From Desulfatitalea sp. (lineage in GTDB: Bacteria; Desulfobacterota; Desulfobacteria; Desulfobacterales; Desulfosarcinaceae), in NCBI GenBank assembly GCA_013041835.1, contig JABDRH010000314.1, positions 1-9,916 on the forward strand: a DNA stretch of 9,916 nucleotides, written 5' to 3'. The position numbers were made by a program, and so were the translations under genes. The notes beneath the pieces were generated by a model. It saw only the letters and a program-made list of their open reading frames with translations. It searched no databases and was not told the DNA's origin. Positions 1 through 6,392 of this stretch are shown one piece after another (within the stretch, counting starts at the first letter, position 1; every line of letters starts with the position of its first letter).

Positions 1-777
1 GCCCTGCCCGGCGCGGCGGTCTGCGGCCCCATCGGCGGCGGCAAGACCTATATCTTCGAAGCCGTGGCCGGGGAACTGAACATGACCGTGCTGGTATTGA
101 AAAATCTGCGTAGCCAGTGGTTCGGCCAGACCGACGTGGTCCTGGAGCGCCTCACAAGGGTCCTGGACACATTGGCCAAGGCGGTGATCTTCGTGGATGA
201 AGCCGACACCCAGTTCGGCGGCGTGGGGCCCGAAACACACGCCACCGAACGACGCCTGACCGGCAAAATCCAGGCCATGATGTCCGATTCCCGTCGGCGC
301 GGCCGCATCTTCTGGCTGCTCATGACCGCCCGTATTCATCGCCTGTCGCCCGATATCCGGCGCCCCGGCCGCGTGGGGGATCTCATCATCCCCGTGCTCG
401 ACCCGGAAGGTGAAGACCGGCAGGCCTTCATCCGCTGGACCATCCAAGATACGTTGCATGCCGCGCCCAACGACGACACCATGGCCTGGCTTACCCAACG
501 CATGCAGGATTACTCCGCGGCCGGCTTCGCCTCCCTACGCTCGGAGCTCAAAGCCAAGGCGGCACTGAGTCAACGACCACTTTCGATCGATGAACTCAAA
601 GCCGCCATCGAAGACACGATCCCGCCTGCCATCGGCGAGACGCGACGCTATCAAATCCTGCAGGCCCTGCGCAACTGCACCCGCAAGAGCCTGTTGCCCC
701 CGGGCGAAGCCGAACCCGCCCGGCGAAAGGATTGGGAGGCCGAACTGCAGGTGTTGGAAGCCAAAGGGATTGGCTGA
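1..777 (+). CDS. AAA+ ATPase, 3' part (5' end outside window)
   Basis: The frame is open from the first base, so the start lies upstream; 258 residues are visible. A Walker A motif GPIGGGKT is at visible residues 9-16, and Walker B VIFVDEAD at about 62-69 carries the catalytic Asp66-Glu67 pair. Further on, MTARIHRLSPDIRRPGR (about 108-124) aligns with the AAA sensor-1/arginine-finger region, usually TN-x-P...LRPGR. RRPGR is kept, but the sensor-1 Asn appears to be Ala110. The remaining ~130 residues fit a small helical lid domain and a basic C-terminal tail. The family couples ATP hydrolysis to remodelling of proteins or complexes; the substrate cannot be told. Walker A has GIGGGK where GPPGTGKT is usual, so this is not a standard FtsH, ClpX or Cdc48. 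The radical SAM gene starts 34 bases downstream on the same strand, suggesting one operon. AAA+ assignment is firm; the role is unknown. Confidence 0.88.
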   Translation, partial: ALPGAAVCGPIGGGKTYIFEAVAGELNMTVLVLKNLRSQWFGQTDVVLERLTRVLDTLAKAVIFVDEADTQFGGVGPETHATERRLTGKIQAMMSDSRRRGRIFWLLMTARIHRLSPDIRRPGRVGDLIIPVLDPEGEDRQAFIRWTIQDTLHAAPNDDTMAWLTQRMQDYSAAGFASLRSELKAKAALSQRPLSIDELKAAIEDTIPPAIGETRRYQILQALRNCTRKSLLPPGEAEPARRKDWEAELQVLEAKGIG

Positions 778-811
778 CCCCCCGGTCCCCCATACTTATC
801 GAGATCAGACC

Positions 812-1909
812 ATGAAACCAGAGCAGGTCACGCAACAAATCCAACAAGGCTCCCGCAAAGCCCATAAAGATTATGCCTTTGACGAAACCCACGATGCCGA
901 ACGCCCCGCGGATTTCTGGTTTCAGCAGGCCCACACGGGGCTTGTGCTGTTTGCCGTTTTCTACACCCAGGCATGCCGCTGGTCCCGCTGCCTGGGGTGC
1001 AACCTGCCGGCCCGGATGTCGCAAAAACATGTCCCGTTCAGCGCCATCATGCGGCAAATCGACTGTCTCTTCCAACACCCCGAGATAACGCGCCGGGCGG
1101 CCCGCATCCATAAAGTCATTGTCAGCAACAACGGATCGGTGCTCGACGAGGCGACCTTCTCCTCCACGGCCCTGATGTACCTATTGGCCAAACTCAACCT
1201 GCATCTGCCGGCGCTGGAAGTACTCTCCCTGGAAACCCGCCCCGAATACGCGGACTTCGCGGAACTGGAGTTTCTCTCCCGGGCCCTTACCGAAGGTGAT
1301 TCGCCCACTCGGCTTGAACTGGCCATCGGCTTCGAAGCCTTCAACGACCACATCCGCAACGCCCTCTTCGACAAAGGCCTGCCCCTGAACCAGTTCGAAA
1401 AATTGGTCAGGCGCATCGCGCCTCACGGCTATCTGTTGAAAACCTATTTCATGCAAAAACCGGTGCCGGAAATGACAGACGAACAAGCCGTTTTGGATAT
1501 CCAGCAGGCCATCGACTATCTGAGCGACATCGCCGCCAAACACCAGGTCCAGATCAACCTGCACCTGAATCCCACCTACGCCGCCAAGGGCACACAACTC
1601 GAGACGGCATTCCACCAAGGCCGTTTTAAACCGCCCCTGCTCAAAGACGTGGCCCGCGCCGCCCTGCACGGTCACGGCAAGCCCCTTTCCATTTATATCG
1701 GCCTGTCCGATGAAGGCCTTGCCATCGCAAACGGCTCGTTTCTCAGAAAAGGGGAAGAACCCATGATCCAAGCCCTTGAACAGTTCAACCAATCACAAGA
1801 CTACCATCTTCTGGAAAGGCTGCTCGCTGATGAATCCACGGCAACAGAGGCGGATCAACCATCAAGGCACTTAGGGCTCGCCCATCTGAAAAGCGAAAAG
1901 CGTATTTGA
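812..1909 (+). CDS. Radical SAM protein, Elp3/RaSEA-like (TIGR01210-like)
   Basis: This is a 365-residue protein. Cysteines C55, C60 and C63 form a CX4CX2C cluster in the right place, just after a hydrophobic strand (GLVLFAVFYTQ), to bind a 4Fe-4S cluster. Family-like blocks follow in order: NNGSVLDE (compare Elp3 'SGSFLD'), SLETRPEYA (compare 'vEsRPe'), ELAIGFEAFND, KTYFMQKP and INLHLNPTYAAKGT. The order and wording recall the TIGR01210 family, which includes RaSEA, the radical SAM enzyme of archaeosine synthesis in archaeal tRNA; this is from memory, not a search. The usual radical SAM spacing is CX3CX2C, so the extra residue is notable. The frame stays open upstream into the AAA gene (from 590), but that part is Arg/Pro-rich shadow sequence. 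ATG 812 lies after the AAA stop behind a weak GAGA ribosome site and is the likely start. The substrate is unknown; a tRNA or other RNA target is a guess. Confidence 0.85.
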   Translation: MKPEQVTQQIQQGSRKAHKDYAFDETHDAERPADFWFQQAHTGLVLFAVFYTQACRWSRCLGCNLPARMSQKHVPFSAIMRQIDCLFQHPEITRRAARIHKVIVSNNGSVLDEATFSSTALMYLLAKLNLHLPALEVLSLETRPEYADFAELEFLSRALTEGDSPTRLELAIGFEAFNDHIRNALFDKGLPLNQFEKLVRRIAPHGYLLKTYFMQKPVPEMTDEQAVLDIQQAIDYLSDIAAKHQVQINLHLNPTYAAKGTQLETAFHQGRFKPPLLKDVARAALHGHGKPLSIYIGLSDEGLAIANGSFLRKGEEPMIQALEQFNQSQDYHLLERLLADESTATEADQPSRHLGLAHLKSEKRI

Positions 1910-1921
1910 TCAAATTATCAC

Positions 1922-1950
1922 TTGCACAACGCGTTCACATGCACTATCAA
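1922..1950 (+). promoter_or_regulatory. Possible sigma-70-type promoter for tRNA-Arg
   Basis: TTGCAC (1922-1927) and TATCAA (1945-1950) are separated by exactly 17 bases and would start transcription near 1957, about 20 bases before the mature tRNA. The -35 box shares only its TTG with consensus and the -10 box matches 4 of 6, so this is a weak sequence-only call supported mainly by position. Confidence 0.33.
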
Positions 1951-1978
1951 ACCCCAGATAACCTTTCGCCGCCTCAAT

Positions 1979-2055
<77 letters not shown>

Positions 2056-2166
2056 ATCATAACAAAGCGGTTAAATGCCTTGCTGAATATTGATCCTGCG
2101 GGTCCAATCATATCGGGAAATAGATAGTTCCCATCAAAAAAGAAATAAATACATGAATACAAACAA

Positions 2167-2310
2167 TTATGGTGTTGGGCCTGTCTCGGGCGGATAAAAA
2201 TCGCCGGCGGCACGGTTGTCTCCCATGGTATAGGATGCTGGCGTGTTGTCGTTGACCTGCGGTGTGACGGTATAATCGAAATGGGTGGCCGACAGCGCCA
2301 CGCCGCCCAT
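2167..2310 (-). CDS. Doubtful small ORF, 47 aa, unknown
   Basis: A 47-codon ORF starts at ATG 2310 and ends at TAA 2167-2169, just downstream of the hemerythrin gene on the same strand. About two thirds of its codons end in G or C, as in the GC-rich genes of the window, and the peptide looks protein-like (MGGVALSATHFDYTVTPQ..., ending ...FYPPETGPTP). In the same frame it opens only 11 codons earlier, and no clear ribosome binding site is present. It could be a small gene, the 3' end of a lost gene, or chance. I recognise no family. Confidence 0.2.
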   Translation of the reverse strand: MGGVALSATHFDYTVTPQVNDNTPASYTMGDNRAAGDFYPPETGPTP

Positions 2311-2327
2311 TTTCACATACCCGTAAA

Positions 2328-2735
2328 TTAGGAAAGGCCTTTCTCATTGAAAAAGGCACTGTATTTCTTATCTGTACCGCGGATATGATTGATCAGCCAG
2401 TCCTTTAAAAAATTCAGCATATTAATGGAAAGGGCAAGCCGCCCGGCATCGAAATCCTTCTGAAATTTAGAGACCTTTTCCACAAAGGCATCGTGCTCAT
2501 TTTTATGCTTGACCAAGTCCGGGTAGCCGTATTTGTCAAAGTATTTTTCTTCTGTGAGAAAATGGGTCAGCGCATAGTCGGCCAGTTCCTGAATAACGGA
2601 ACCGACAACTTCTTTTGCCCGCCGTTCCCGCATGGCGTCACCGAGACTATTGATGAGACTCACCAGTTTCTGATGTTGCTTGTCGATCTCCCTCACATTC
2701 ACACTCAGGTCTTCAGACCATTTTACTATCGCCAT
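2328..2735 (-). CDS. Bacteriohemerythrin
   Basis: This is a 135-residue single-domain hemerythrin, the usual family length. All seven iron ligands are in the canonical positions: H21, H58 and E62 (HFLTEE), H77 and H81 (HKNEH), H117 and D122 (HIRGTD). The N-terminus MAIVKWSEDLSV...IDKQH is also typical. Such proteins hold a non-haem di-iron site that reversibly binds O2 in a four-helix bundle, and in anaerobes or microaerophiles are thought to carry, scavenge or sense oxygen. There is no signal peptide, so it should be cytoplasmic. The start is ATG 2735, eight bases after GGAGGG; an in-frame TTG at 2753 is less likely. It stands alone, on the strand opposite to the tRNA, with a possible promoter near 2937-2964. 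No fused signalling domain is present. Confidence 0.95.
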   Translation of the reverse strand: MAIVKWSEDLSVNVREIDKQHQKLVSLINSLGDAMRERRAKEVVGSVIQELADYALTHFLTEEKYFDKYGYPDLVKHKNEHDAFVEKVSKFQKDFDAGRLALSINMLNFLKDWLINHIRGTDKKYSAFFNEKGLS

Positions 2736-2743
2736 CGTTCGAT

Positions 2744-2749
2744 CCCTCC
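2744..2749 (-). promoter_or_regulatory. Ribosome binding site of bacteriohemerythrin
   Basis: GGAGGG on the minus strand lies 8 bases before ATG 2735. It fixes the start at MAIVKW rather than at the upstream in-frame TTG (2753). Confidence 0.8.
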
Positions 2750-2936
2750 GCAAAGATGTGTTTCAGCCACCTGAAAAGTCAGCCGATCACAAGACCGTGG
2801 GGCCGTTGCCAGGCTGCCATTTATGGCGGTTAAGAAGGACACCGCCGCGGAACACCCTCTTTTCCATGTGCGATTCGACACAGTTTCCAATCAGGATCAG
2901 GTCCTTGCCCAAGGTATCGGTCGGGGGGTTCTTTTA

Positions 2937-2964
2937 TTTATACACGATTCGATCCCAAATTCAA
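2937..2964 (-). promoter_or_regulatory. Possible promoter upstream of bacteriohemerythrin
   Basis: On the minus strand TTGAAT (2964-2959, 4 of 6) and TATAAA (2942-2937, 5 of 6) are 16 bases apart. Transcription would start near 2930, leaving a long leader of roughly 195 bases before ATG 2735. This is a sequence match only. Confidence 0.3.
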
Positions 2965-3103
2965 TGTCAGAATGGGGACGACCTTAACTAATTGAACGAC
3001 ATGCCATTCACGGTATTTGTAGATATTTGTCTGAAATGCAAAGGATAGCCTGAATGGTAAAAAATAAGGGGTGACAGTTGGAGAATGCTGCTTTTCTAAT
3101 TAT

Positions 3104-4618
3104 TTAGGGTTGCCTTTCCGGTCCACCAAGTAACGACCGAAGGGTCAAAGCGTTTCGATCGCTTAAAAAAATGTCTCCATCGGAGTCAAACGTCACGACA
3201 CCATTGACTGCTCGAGTTGCATGTGCGACCGGGTGATCATCAAATCCCTTTGGCTTCAACAGAACCGGTTCTCCGCCGGACAAAGGCACCTCATAAATGT
3301 TCCACTTTCCATCCCTGTTGGAGTGCATTAAAAGCGAGTTGCCGCCGGCCCCTACGAAAGGTCCATGGCTCAACCCTTTATCATCTGCAGCCAGCGGTGT
3401 AATGGCTATACTTTCAACAGGCATGGAACAAATTCGACGCCGAAAGAGTGATTTTTTGATAAAGAAATATAGCCTTTCACCATCAGCGGAAAACCTGCGA
3501 CGATATGCGCGCTCATGAATTGGAATGACTTCAGGGGCCCGGCTTCCGCCATAGGTAGCCAGCAAAGTAATGCCGCCGACCTCAACAGGTATGGAACATA
3601 TTCGACGTCGAAAGAGTGACTTTTTGAAAAAGAAAAACAGCCTTTCACCATCAGCGGAAAACCAGGGGCGATATGCGCGCTCATCCATTAGAATAACTTC
3701 AGGGGCTTGGCTTCCGTCATCGACAGCCAGTGGAGTAATGTCGCCGCCTTCAACAGGTATGGAACATATTTGATGCCGAAAGAGTGACTTTTTGATAAAG
3801 AAATATAGGCTTTGTCCATCAGCGGAAAACCAGGGGCGATATGCGCGCTCATCCATTGGAATGACTTCGGCGGCCAGGCTTCCGTCCGTGGGAACAATCC
3901 ACAGCGTTGATGATGATTGTGAGCCTGAGGGGGATTTGGTGTCGTCATACCCACGTACAAAAACAATATATCGGCCGTCGGGGCTGAATGTCGGACGTTG
4001 ATCCTGATACGGACCGAAAGTCAATTGCTTGATATTTGAGCCGTCGGCATCCATGACGAAGATATTTACAATCGCATCCGACGGCGGCATGCCCATCCTG
4101 GAAAGATCGTCAACATCAAAACTGGGGATTGGGTTGCCTGAATTCAGATCGGAAGAAAACGCTATTTTTGTGCCGTCCCAGGAGTAAACCCCATGGATGG
4201 ATGCTGCATTTTCAGGTGACAGCACAACCTGCTCTTTGGTTGATAGATTCATTTCCCATATAAGCGGTGCGCCTTCCATATTTCCTGAACATATGACATG
4301 CGTTCCCGCAGGGTGAATACAGGCTTGATAGAAAACGCCACCAGTGGGTGAAATCTGTTCTATATTGCCTTTGGGAAACCAGGCATAAATGGCTGTTTTG
4401 CTATGTGTATTCGTCATCCAGTGAGGGTAAAAGCCGGATTTTTGGGAATCCGCATCACTTGGAAAAATCCGCGCCACGGGGTCTCCAAAAGATCCAGCAT
4501 AAATAGCTGATTTGGGAAACCGAACCATAAAACAGAATAACAAGAGAATAATTAGATCAATCGACGAATTTTTAACAAACCTATTGGTTTTGTTCAATGT
4601 GTTACCCATATGTTTCAT
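3104..4618 (-). CDS. TolB/WD40-like (PD40) beta-propeller protein, exported or membrane-anchored
   Basis: The 504-residue protein has a hydrophobic stretch at residues 20-32 (IDLIILLLFCFMV) after a basic N-terminus, fitting a signal peptide or anchor. The rest consists of propeller blades. The clearest PD40 block is at about 185-222, with IFVMDADGSNIKQLT then RPTFSPDGRYIVFVR. Similar blades occur earlier (HPAGTHVICSG, SWDGTKIAFSSD) and later (LLMHSNRDGKWNIYEV). Residues 249-416 are three near-identical 56-residue units, each with DERAYRPWFSADG, then a KKSLF segment, then ICSIPVE. PD40 propellers such as TolB are periplasmic protein-binding scaffolds; the ligand here is unknown. ATG 4618 is chosen over TTG 4621; ATG 4609 is also possible, and none has a clear ribosome site. 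The gene is AT-richer than the outer genes and stands alone. Confidence 0.85.
   Translation of the reverse strand: MKHMGNTLNKTNRFVKNSSIDLIILLLFCFMVRFPKSAIYAGSFGDPVARIFPSDADSQKSGFYPHWMTNTHSKTAIYAWFPKGNIEQISPTGGVFYQACIHPAGTHVICSGNMEGAPLIWEMNLSTKEQVVLSPENAASIHGVYSWDGTKIAFSSDLNSGNPIPSFDVDDLSRMGMPPSDAIVNIFVMDADGSNIKQLTFGPYQDQRPTFSPDGRYIVFVRGYDDTKSPSGSQSSSTLWIVPTDGSLAAEVIPMDERAYRPWFSADGQSLYFFIKKSLFRHQICSIPVEGGDITPLAVDDGSQAPEVILMDERAYRPWFSADGERLFFFFKKSLFRRRICSIPVEVGGITLLATYGGSRAPEVIPIHERAYRRRFSADGERLYFFIKKSLFRRRICSMPVESIAITPLAADDKGLSHGPFVGAGGNSLLMHSNRDGKWNIYEVPLSGGEPVLLKPKGFDDHPVAHATRAVNGVVTFDSDGDIFLSDRNALTLRSLLGGPERQP
3371..3874 (-). repeat. Three tandem 168-bp repeats inside the propeller gene
   Basis: Landmark words recur at exact 168-base steps: ATGGAACA at 3423, 3591 and 3759, and ATATGCGCGCTCAT at 3503, 3671 and 3839. 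The period is 56 codons, so the frame is kept. Units as phased to the protein are 3707-3874, 3539-3706 and 3371-3538; the phase is arbitrary. The copies are highly similar in DNA, not just protein, with scattered substitutions and no gaps, which points to recent in-frame duplication. Each unit is about one propeller blade with a longer loop than the usual 40-45 residues. Confidence 0.95.
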
Positions 4619-4875
4619 CAACTTGTGCTATGATTAGTTTACAAGAACGAAGGGAGTTTTCAGCCTTTGGGCGCGATCGTACCAAAGGTGCAATTGCATG
4701 TCAATGCGCAAATCTTGCTTATTGCATCATAACATGATCAGAGGCATTGAACGTTGTTAGATATTCAATAATTATAAAACCTTAAAAACTTTTTGGAATA
4801 TCGCAGGTGGATTTGGCAAGCAGGTTCAACATAACGCCTGCCGCAGTGAGTTATTCCGTACAACTGGGAGGAAAA
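4619..4875. other. Divergent intergenic region, AT-rich
   Basis: This stretch separates the minus-strand propeller gene from the plus-strand leader/mscS unit, so it should hold both promoters. Only a weak plus-strand candidate (4747-4775) was found, and no convincing minus-strand -35/-10 pair. No ORF of note or RNA gene was recognised. Confidence 0.5.
4747..4775 (+). promoter_or_regulatory. Weak candidate promoter for leader/mscS
   Basis: TTGAAC (4747-4752, 4 of 6) is followed after 17 bases by AATTAT (4770-4775, 4 of 6), in an AT-rich tract about 100 bases before the leader ORF. In an AT-rich region such matches arise easily by chance. Confidence 0.22.
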
Positions 4876-4935
4876 ATGTTAAAAGAGAAGGGAGGCAGTT
4901 GGAGAATCATGTCATTTACGTATAATCGGAAATAA
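4876..4935 (+). CDS. Candidate 19-aa leader ORF upstream of mscS
   Basis: ATG 4876 follows GGGAGG by 5 bases, the strongest ribosome site in this region. The 19-codon frame (MLKEKGGSWRIMSFTYNRK) ends at TAA 4933-4935, only two bases before the mscS ATG at 4938, whose own ribosome site is weak. This geometry fits translational coupling: ribosomes ending on the leader could restart at mscS. There is no run of one amino acid or codon that would suggest attenuation. It could also be chance or a vestige. The peptide itself may have no function. Confidence 0.38.
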   Translation: MLKEKGGSWRIMSFTYNRK

Positions 4936-4937
4936 AA

Positions 4938-5786
4938 ATGAAATTGGCAGACATACTAACCGGCATTAGCCCGATCTTGAGAATTCTTCTTATCACCGTT
5001 TTGGCGGTGGCCGCCCACTTCGCCGTAAAGGCCATCCGCCGGTTCAGCCAGTATCTACTGACAATGAAGGTAGACCGAAAAGCTGTATCGGAAGAGAGCC
5101 TGACCCGTAGATACCCCAAGATTGCCACGATCATTACCATCCTGGTCAGCGCTATGACCTTCACGATCTATTTCGTGGCCGTTGGAATGGTTCTGCGTGA
5201 ATTTAAAATTTCACTGACGACCTATTTTGCCAGCGCAACGGTCATCGGCTTGGCCGTCGGTTTTGGCCTACAGGGATTTGTACAGGATCTGGTGATCGGT
5301 TTGACGCTGATTTTTTCGGATGCACTCAACATCGGGGAAGTGGTCAAACTGGGCGATGAAATCGGCAAGGTCGACAACATTGGCCTCCGATTTACTACGC
5401 TGATCAACCTGCACGGCCAGCGGATTTTGATCCCCAACAGAAACATTGCTGTGATCGGCCAGTTTCGCGGCGGCTGCATTCGCGCCTACGTGGACATCCA
5501 ACTGCCAGAAGGCGTCGAGGAAGATAAGATCTCCCAGGCGATTCAGGCCATCGCCAAAGGCATGTACCACCAGCACCGGTCCATCATTCTGGCAGCGCCG
5601 GAAACGTTCGGGATCAAGGGCGCCAAGGCTGGCCAGTGGCGGTATCTGCGCATCAAGTTCAAACTGTGGCCGGGCCAAATGAAGATCGTCGAAGAGACTT
5701 TCGAAGAAAGAGTGGTCCAAGTACTCAAGAAATCCTATCCGGATTATGCGACCTGGATGATCACGATAACCTACAAGGTCGAATAG
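4938..5786 (+). CDS. MscS-family mechanosensitive ion channel
   Basis: The 282-residue protein has three hydrophobic segments at about residues 10-33, 61-86 and 92-128. The last carries the family's pore helix pattern (ASATVIGLAVGFGLQGFVQD). The beta domain follows directly (IGEVVKLGDEIGKVDNIGLRFTTL...LIPNRNI, about 132-170) and then the alpha/beta C-terminal domain to residue 282. The length is close to that of small MscS channels (about 286 residues in E. coli). Members form inner-membrane heptamers that open under membrane tension and release solutes on osmotic downshift. ATG 4938 has only a weak GGA upstream and sits two bases after the stop of a 19-codon leader ORF, so coupled translation is likely. 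It stands alone; the next 880 bases hold only broken genes. Whether it is MscS proper or another subfamily is not settled. Confidence 0.93.
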   Translation: MKLADILTGISPILRILLITVLAVAAHFAVKAIRRFSQYLLTMKVDRKAVSEESLTRRYPKIATIITILVSAMTFTIYFVAVGMVLREFKISLTTYFASATVIGLAVGFGLQGFVQDLVIGLTLIFSDALNIGEVVKLGDEIGKVDNIGLRFTTLINLHGQRILIPNRNIAVIGQFRGGCIRAYVDIQLPEGVEEDKISQAIQAIAKGMYHQHRSIILAAPETFGIKGAKAGQWRYLRIKFKLWPGQMKIVEETFEERVVQVLKKSYPDYATWMITITYKVE

Positions 5787-5788
5787 GC

Positions 5789-5962
5789 TTAAAGGATTTT
5801 AACTATAAGATGAGTCCATCCAGCGTCAGAATAAAAGAGCTGCGTGCCACTGATCAAGCCACTGATGACAAGATCCGTGTCAGGCGCATTGAATGTCAAA
5901 GTGTGGCTTGGATCGGCAACTAGCGGATCCGTGGCTGCTGACACCTCAAGACCATCAATCAT
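5789..5962 (-). pseudogene. Doubtful 57-aa ORF or gene fragment, unknown
   Basis: An open frame from ATG 5962 to TAA 5789-5791 encodes a protein-like 57-residue sequence (MIDGLEVSAATDPLVADPSH..., then DLVISGLISGTQLFYSDAGW). It overlaps the stop of the transposase fragment (5955-5957) and converges with mscS, 2 bases away. It may be the 3' end of another gene left at a deletion junction next to the transposase remnant, or chance. No family recognised and no ribosome site seen. Confidence 0.22.
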
Positions 5963-6227
5963 GCCATCGCGTTAAAAAATCATCATCCGCCTCGGGCAAT
6001 GACCAGATGCAATGCAAATGGTCGGCAAGCAGAACAAACGCATCGATGCTGAACGGATGTTTTTTCTTCACATATCGAAACGCTTCGCGAAGCAGCAGCA
6101 CATTTTTATCACACGTCAAAATCCCTTGGCGCTCATAAGTCACCGCCGTAAAAAAGTATGTGCCCCCTTTGACCCGCACGCGGCTACTACGTGCCTGCCG
6201 TTTCCGTACTGCTTCCACCGTTGTCAC
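5955..6227 (-). pseudogene. REP-associated tyrosine transposase (RAYT, Y1/HUH), truncated
   Basis: The 90-residue frame matches the N-terminal half of RAYT / IS200-like transposases as I know them. GGTYFFTAVTYERQGIL at about 21-37 is the family signature, followed by KKKHPFSIDAFVLLADHLHCIW (about 54-75) with the HUH metal-binding histidines H70 and H72, and then LPEADDDFLTRW. Intact members continue after 'TRW' through a helix carrying the catalytic tyrosine and reach about 150-180 residues. Here the frame meets a stop two codons after TRW, so the tyrosine is missing and the protein cannot be active. Intact enzymes nick and rejoin single-stranded DNA at REP hairpins. The N-terminal ~15 residues (from GTG 6227) are not family-like and abut group II intron sequence, so the 5' end is probably also lost. 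No clear REP array was found around it. Confidence 0.8.
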
Positions 6228-6239
6228 CGGCCCCTCTCA

Positions 6240-6272
6240 GAACCGTGCTTGCGCTATTAACGCACACCGCTC
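6240..6272 (-). ncRNA. Group II intron domain V-like hairpin
   Basis: Read on the minus strand, the 33 bases fold as domain V: an outer stem GAGCGGTG/CACGGTTC, a 2-base bulge (AG) on the 3' side, an inner stem TGCG/CGCA, and the loop TTAATAG. The conserved AGC catalytic triad is at the 5' foot, and the flanks (GTGGG before, TGAGAGGGG after) also match what I know of bacterial group II introns. One G-G mismatch breaks the outer stem, a possible sign of decay. A clear domain VI with branch-point A was not found downstream before the transposase fragment begins. Confidence 0.65.
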
Positions 6273-6281
6273 CCCACATGG

Positions 6282-6392
6282 TCAATTCACCGAGAAGCCA
6301 ACACGGGCCTTCTCCACTATGCGACGCAATTTCGTACCCACCGGTTGCCCGCTTCTGTGAACGGCCGGTGTTGCCTCACGCCGCGCTGACAT
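6282..6392 (-). pseudogene. Group II intron reverse transcriptase/maturase, N-terminal remnant (36 aa)
   Basis: ATG 6392 follows AGGAGG (6404-6399) by 6 bases. The peptide begins MSARREATPAVHRSGQPV and contains GTKLRRIVEKAR at residues 19-30. That wording matches the N-terminus of many group II intron-encoded reverse transcriptases ('...GQPVGTKLRRIAEKAR...FTSLYHLMNEELL'), recalled rather than searched. After KAR the frame reads VGFSVN and stops, so the entire reverse transcriptase palm, maturase and DNA-binding parts are absent. The last residues may be the fused C-terminus of the same protein, which would make this a clean internal deletion. Domain V follows 9 bases after the stop. Confidence 0.6.

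Larger units (their letters stand above)
2736..3103. other. Gene-free stretch between hemerythrin and propeller genes
   Basis: This 368-base gap separates two minus-strand genes. Apart from the hemerythrin ribosome site and one promoter-like pair of boxes (2937-2964), I see no supported gene, no RNA, and no hairpin followed by a T-run that would end transcription of the propeller gene. The part from about 2920 to 3100 is AT-rich. Confidence 0.5.

Noticed and set aside
590..811. In-frame upstream extension of the radical SAM ORF overlapping the AAA gene
   Set aside because: The extension is Arg/Pro-rich shadow of a GC-rich gene in another frame; ATG 812 comes right after the AAA stop and gives a family-like N-terminus.
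1181..1792. Long reverse-strand ORF opposite the radical SAM gene
   Set aside because: It has no recognisable motif, and the plus-strand frame carries clear radical SAM blocks; it is an antisense shadow in GC-rich codons.
2191..2230. MGDNR motif in the small ORF, resembling signal peptidase I box E
   Set aside because: No Ser/Lys catalytic boxes or membrane segment, and the rest does not match; five residues occur by chance.
2281..2310. GGGTGGC...GCCAC-like hairpin after the hemerythrin gene as an intrinsic terminator
   Set aside because: The stem has a bulge and is not followed by a real T-run on the minus strand.
3371..3874. Regular repeats considered as CRISPR or non-coding satellite
   Set aside because: The units are contiguous, 168 bases long, keep the reading frame and encode propeller blades; there are no spacers.
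3075..4907. 12-base direct repeat CAGTTGGAGAAT at 3075-3086 and 4896-4907 flanking the propeller gene, considered as transposition scars
   Set aside because: A few exact 12-base repeats are expected by chance in 10 kb, and there are no terminal inverted repeats or transposase.
5636..5923. Plus-strand ORF overlapping the mscS 3' end
   Set aside because: It is a shifted-frame shadow of mscS and runs into the intergenic region without any recognisable motif.
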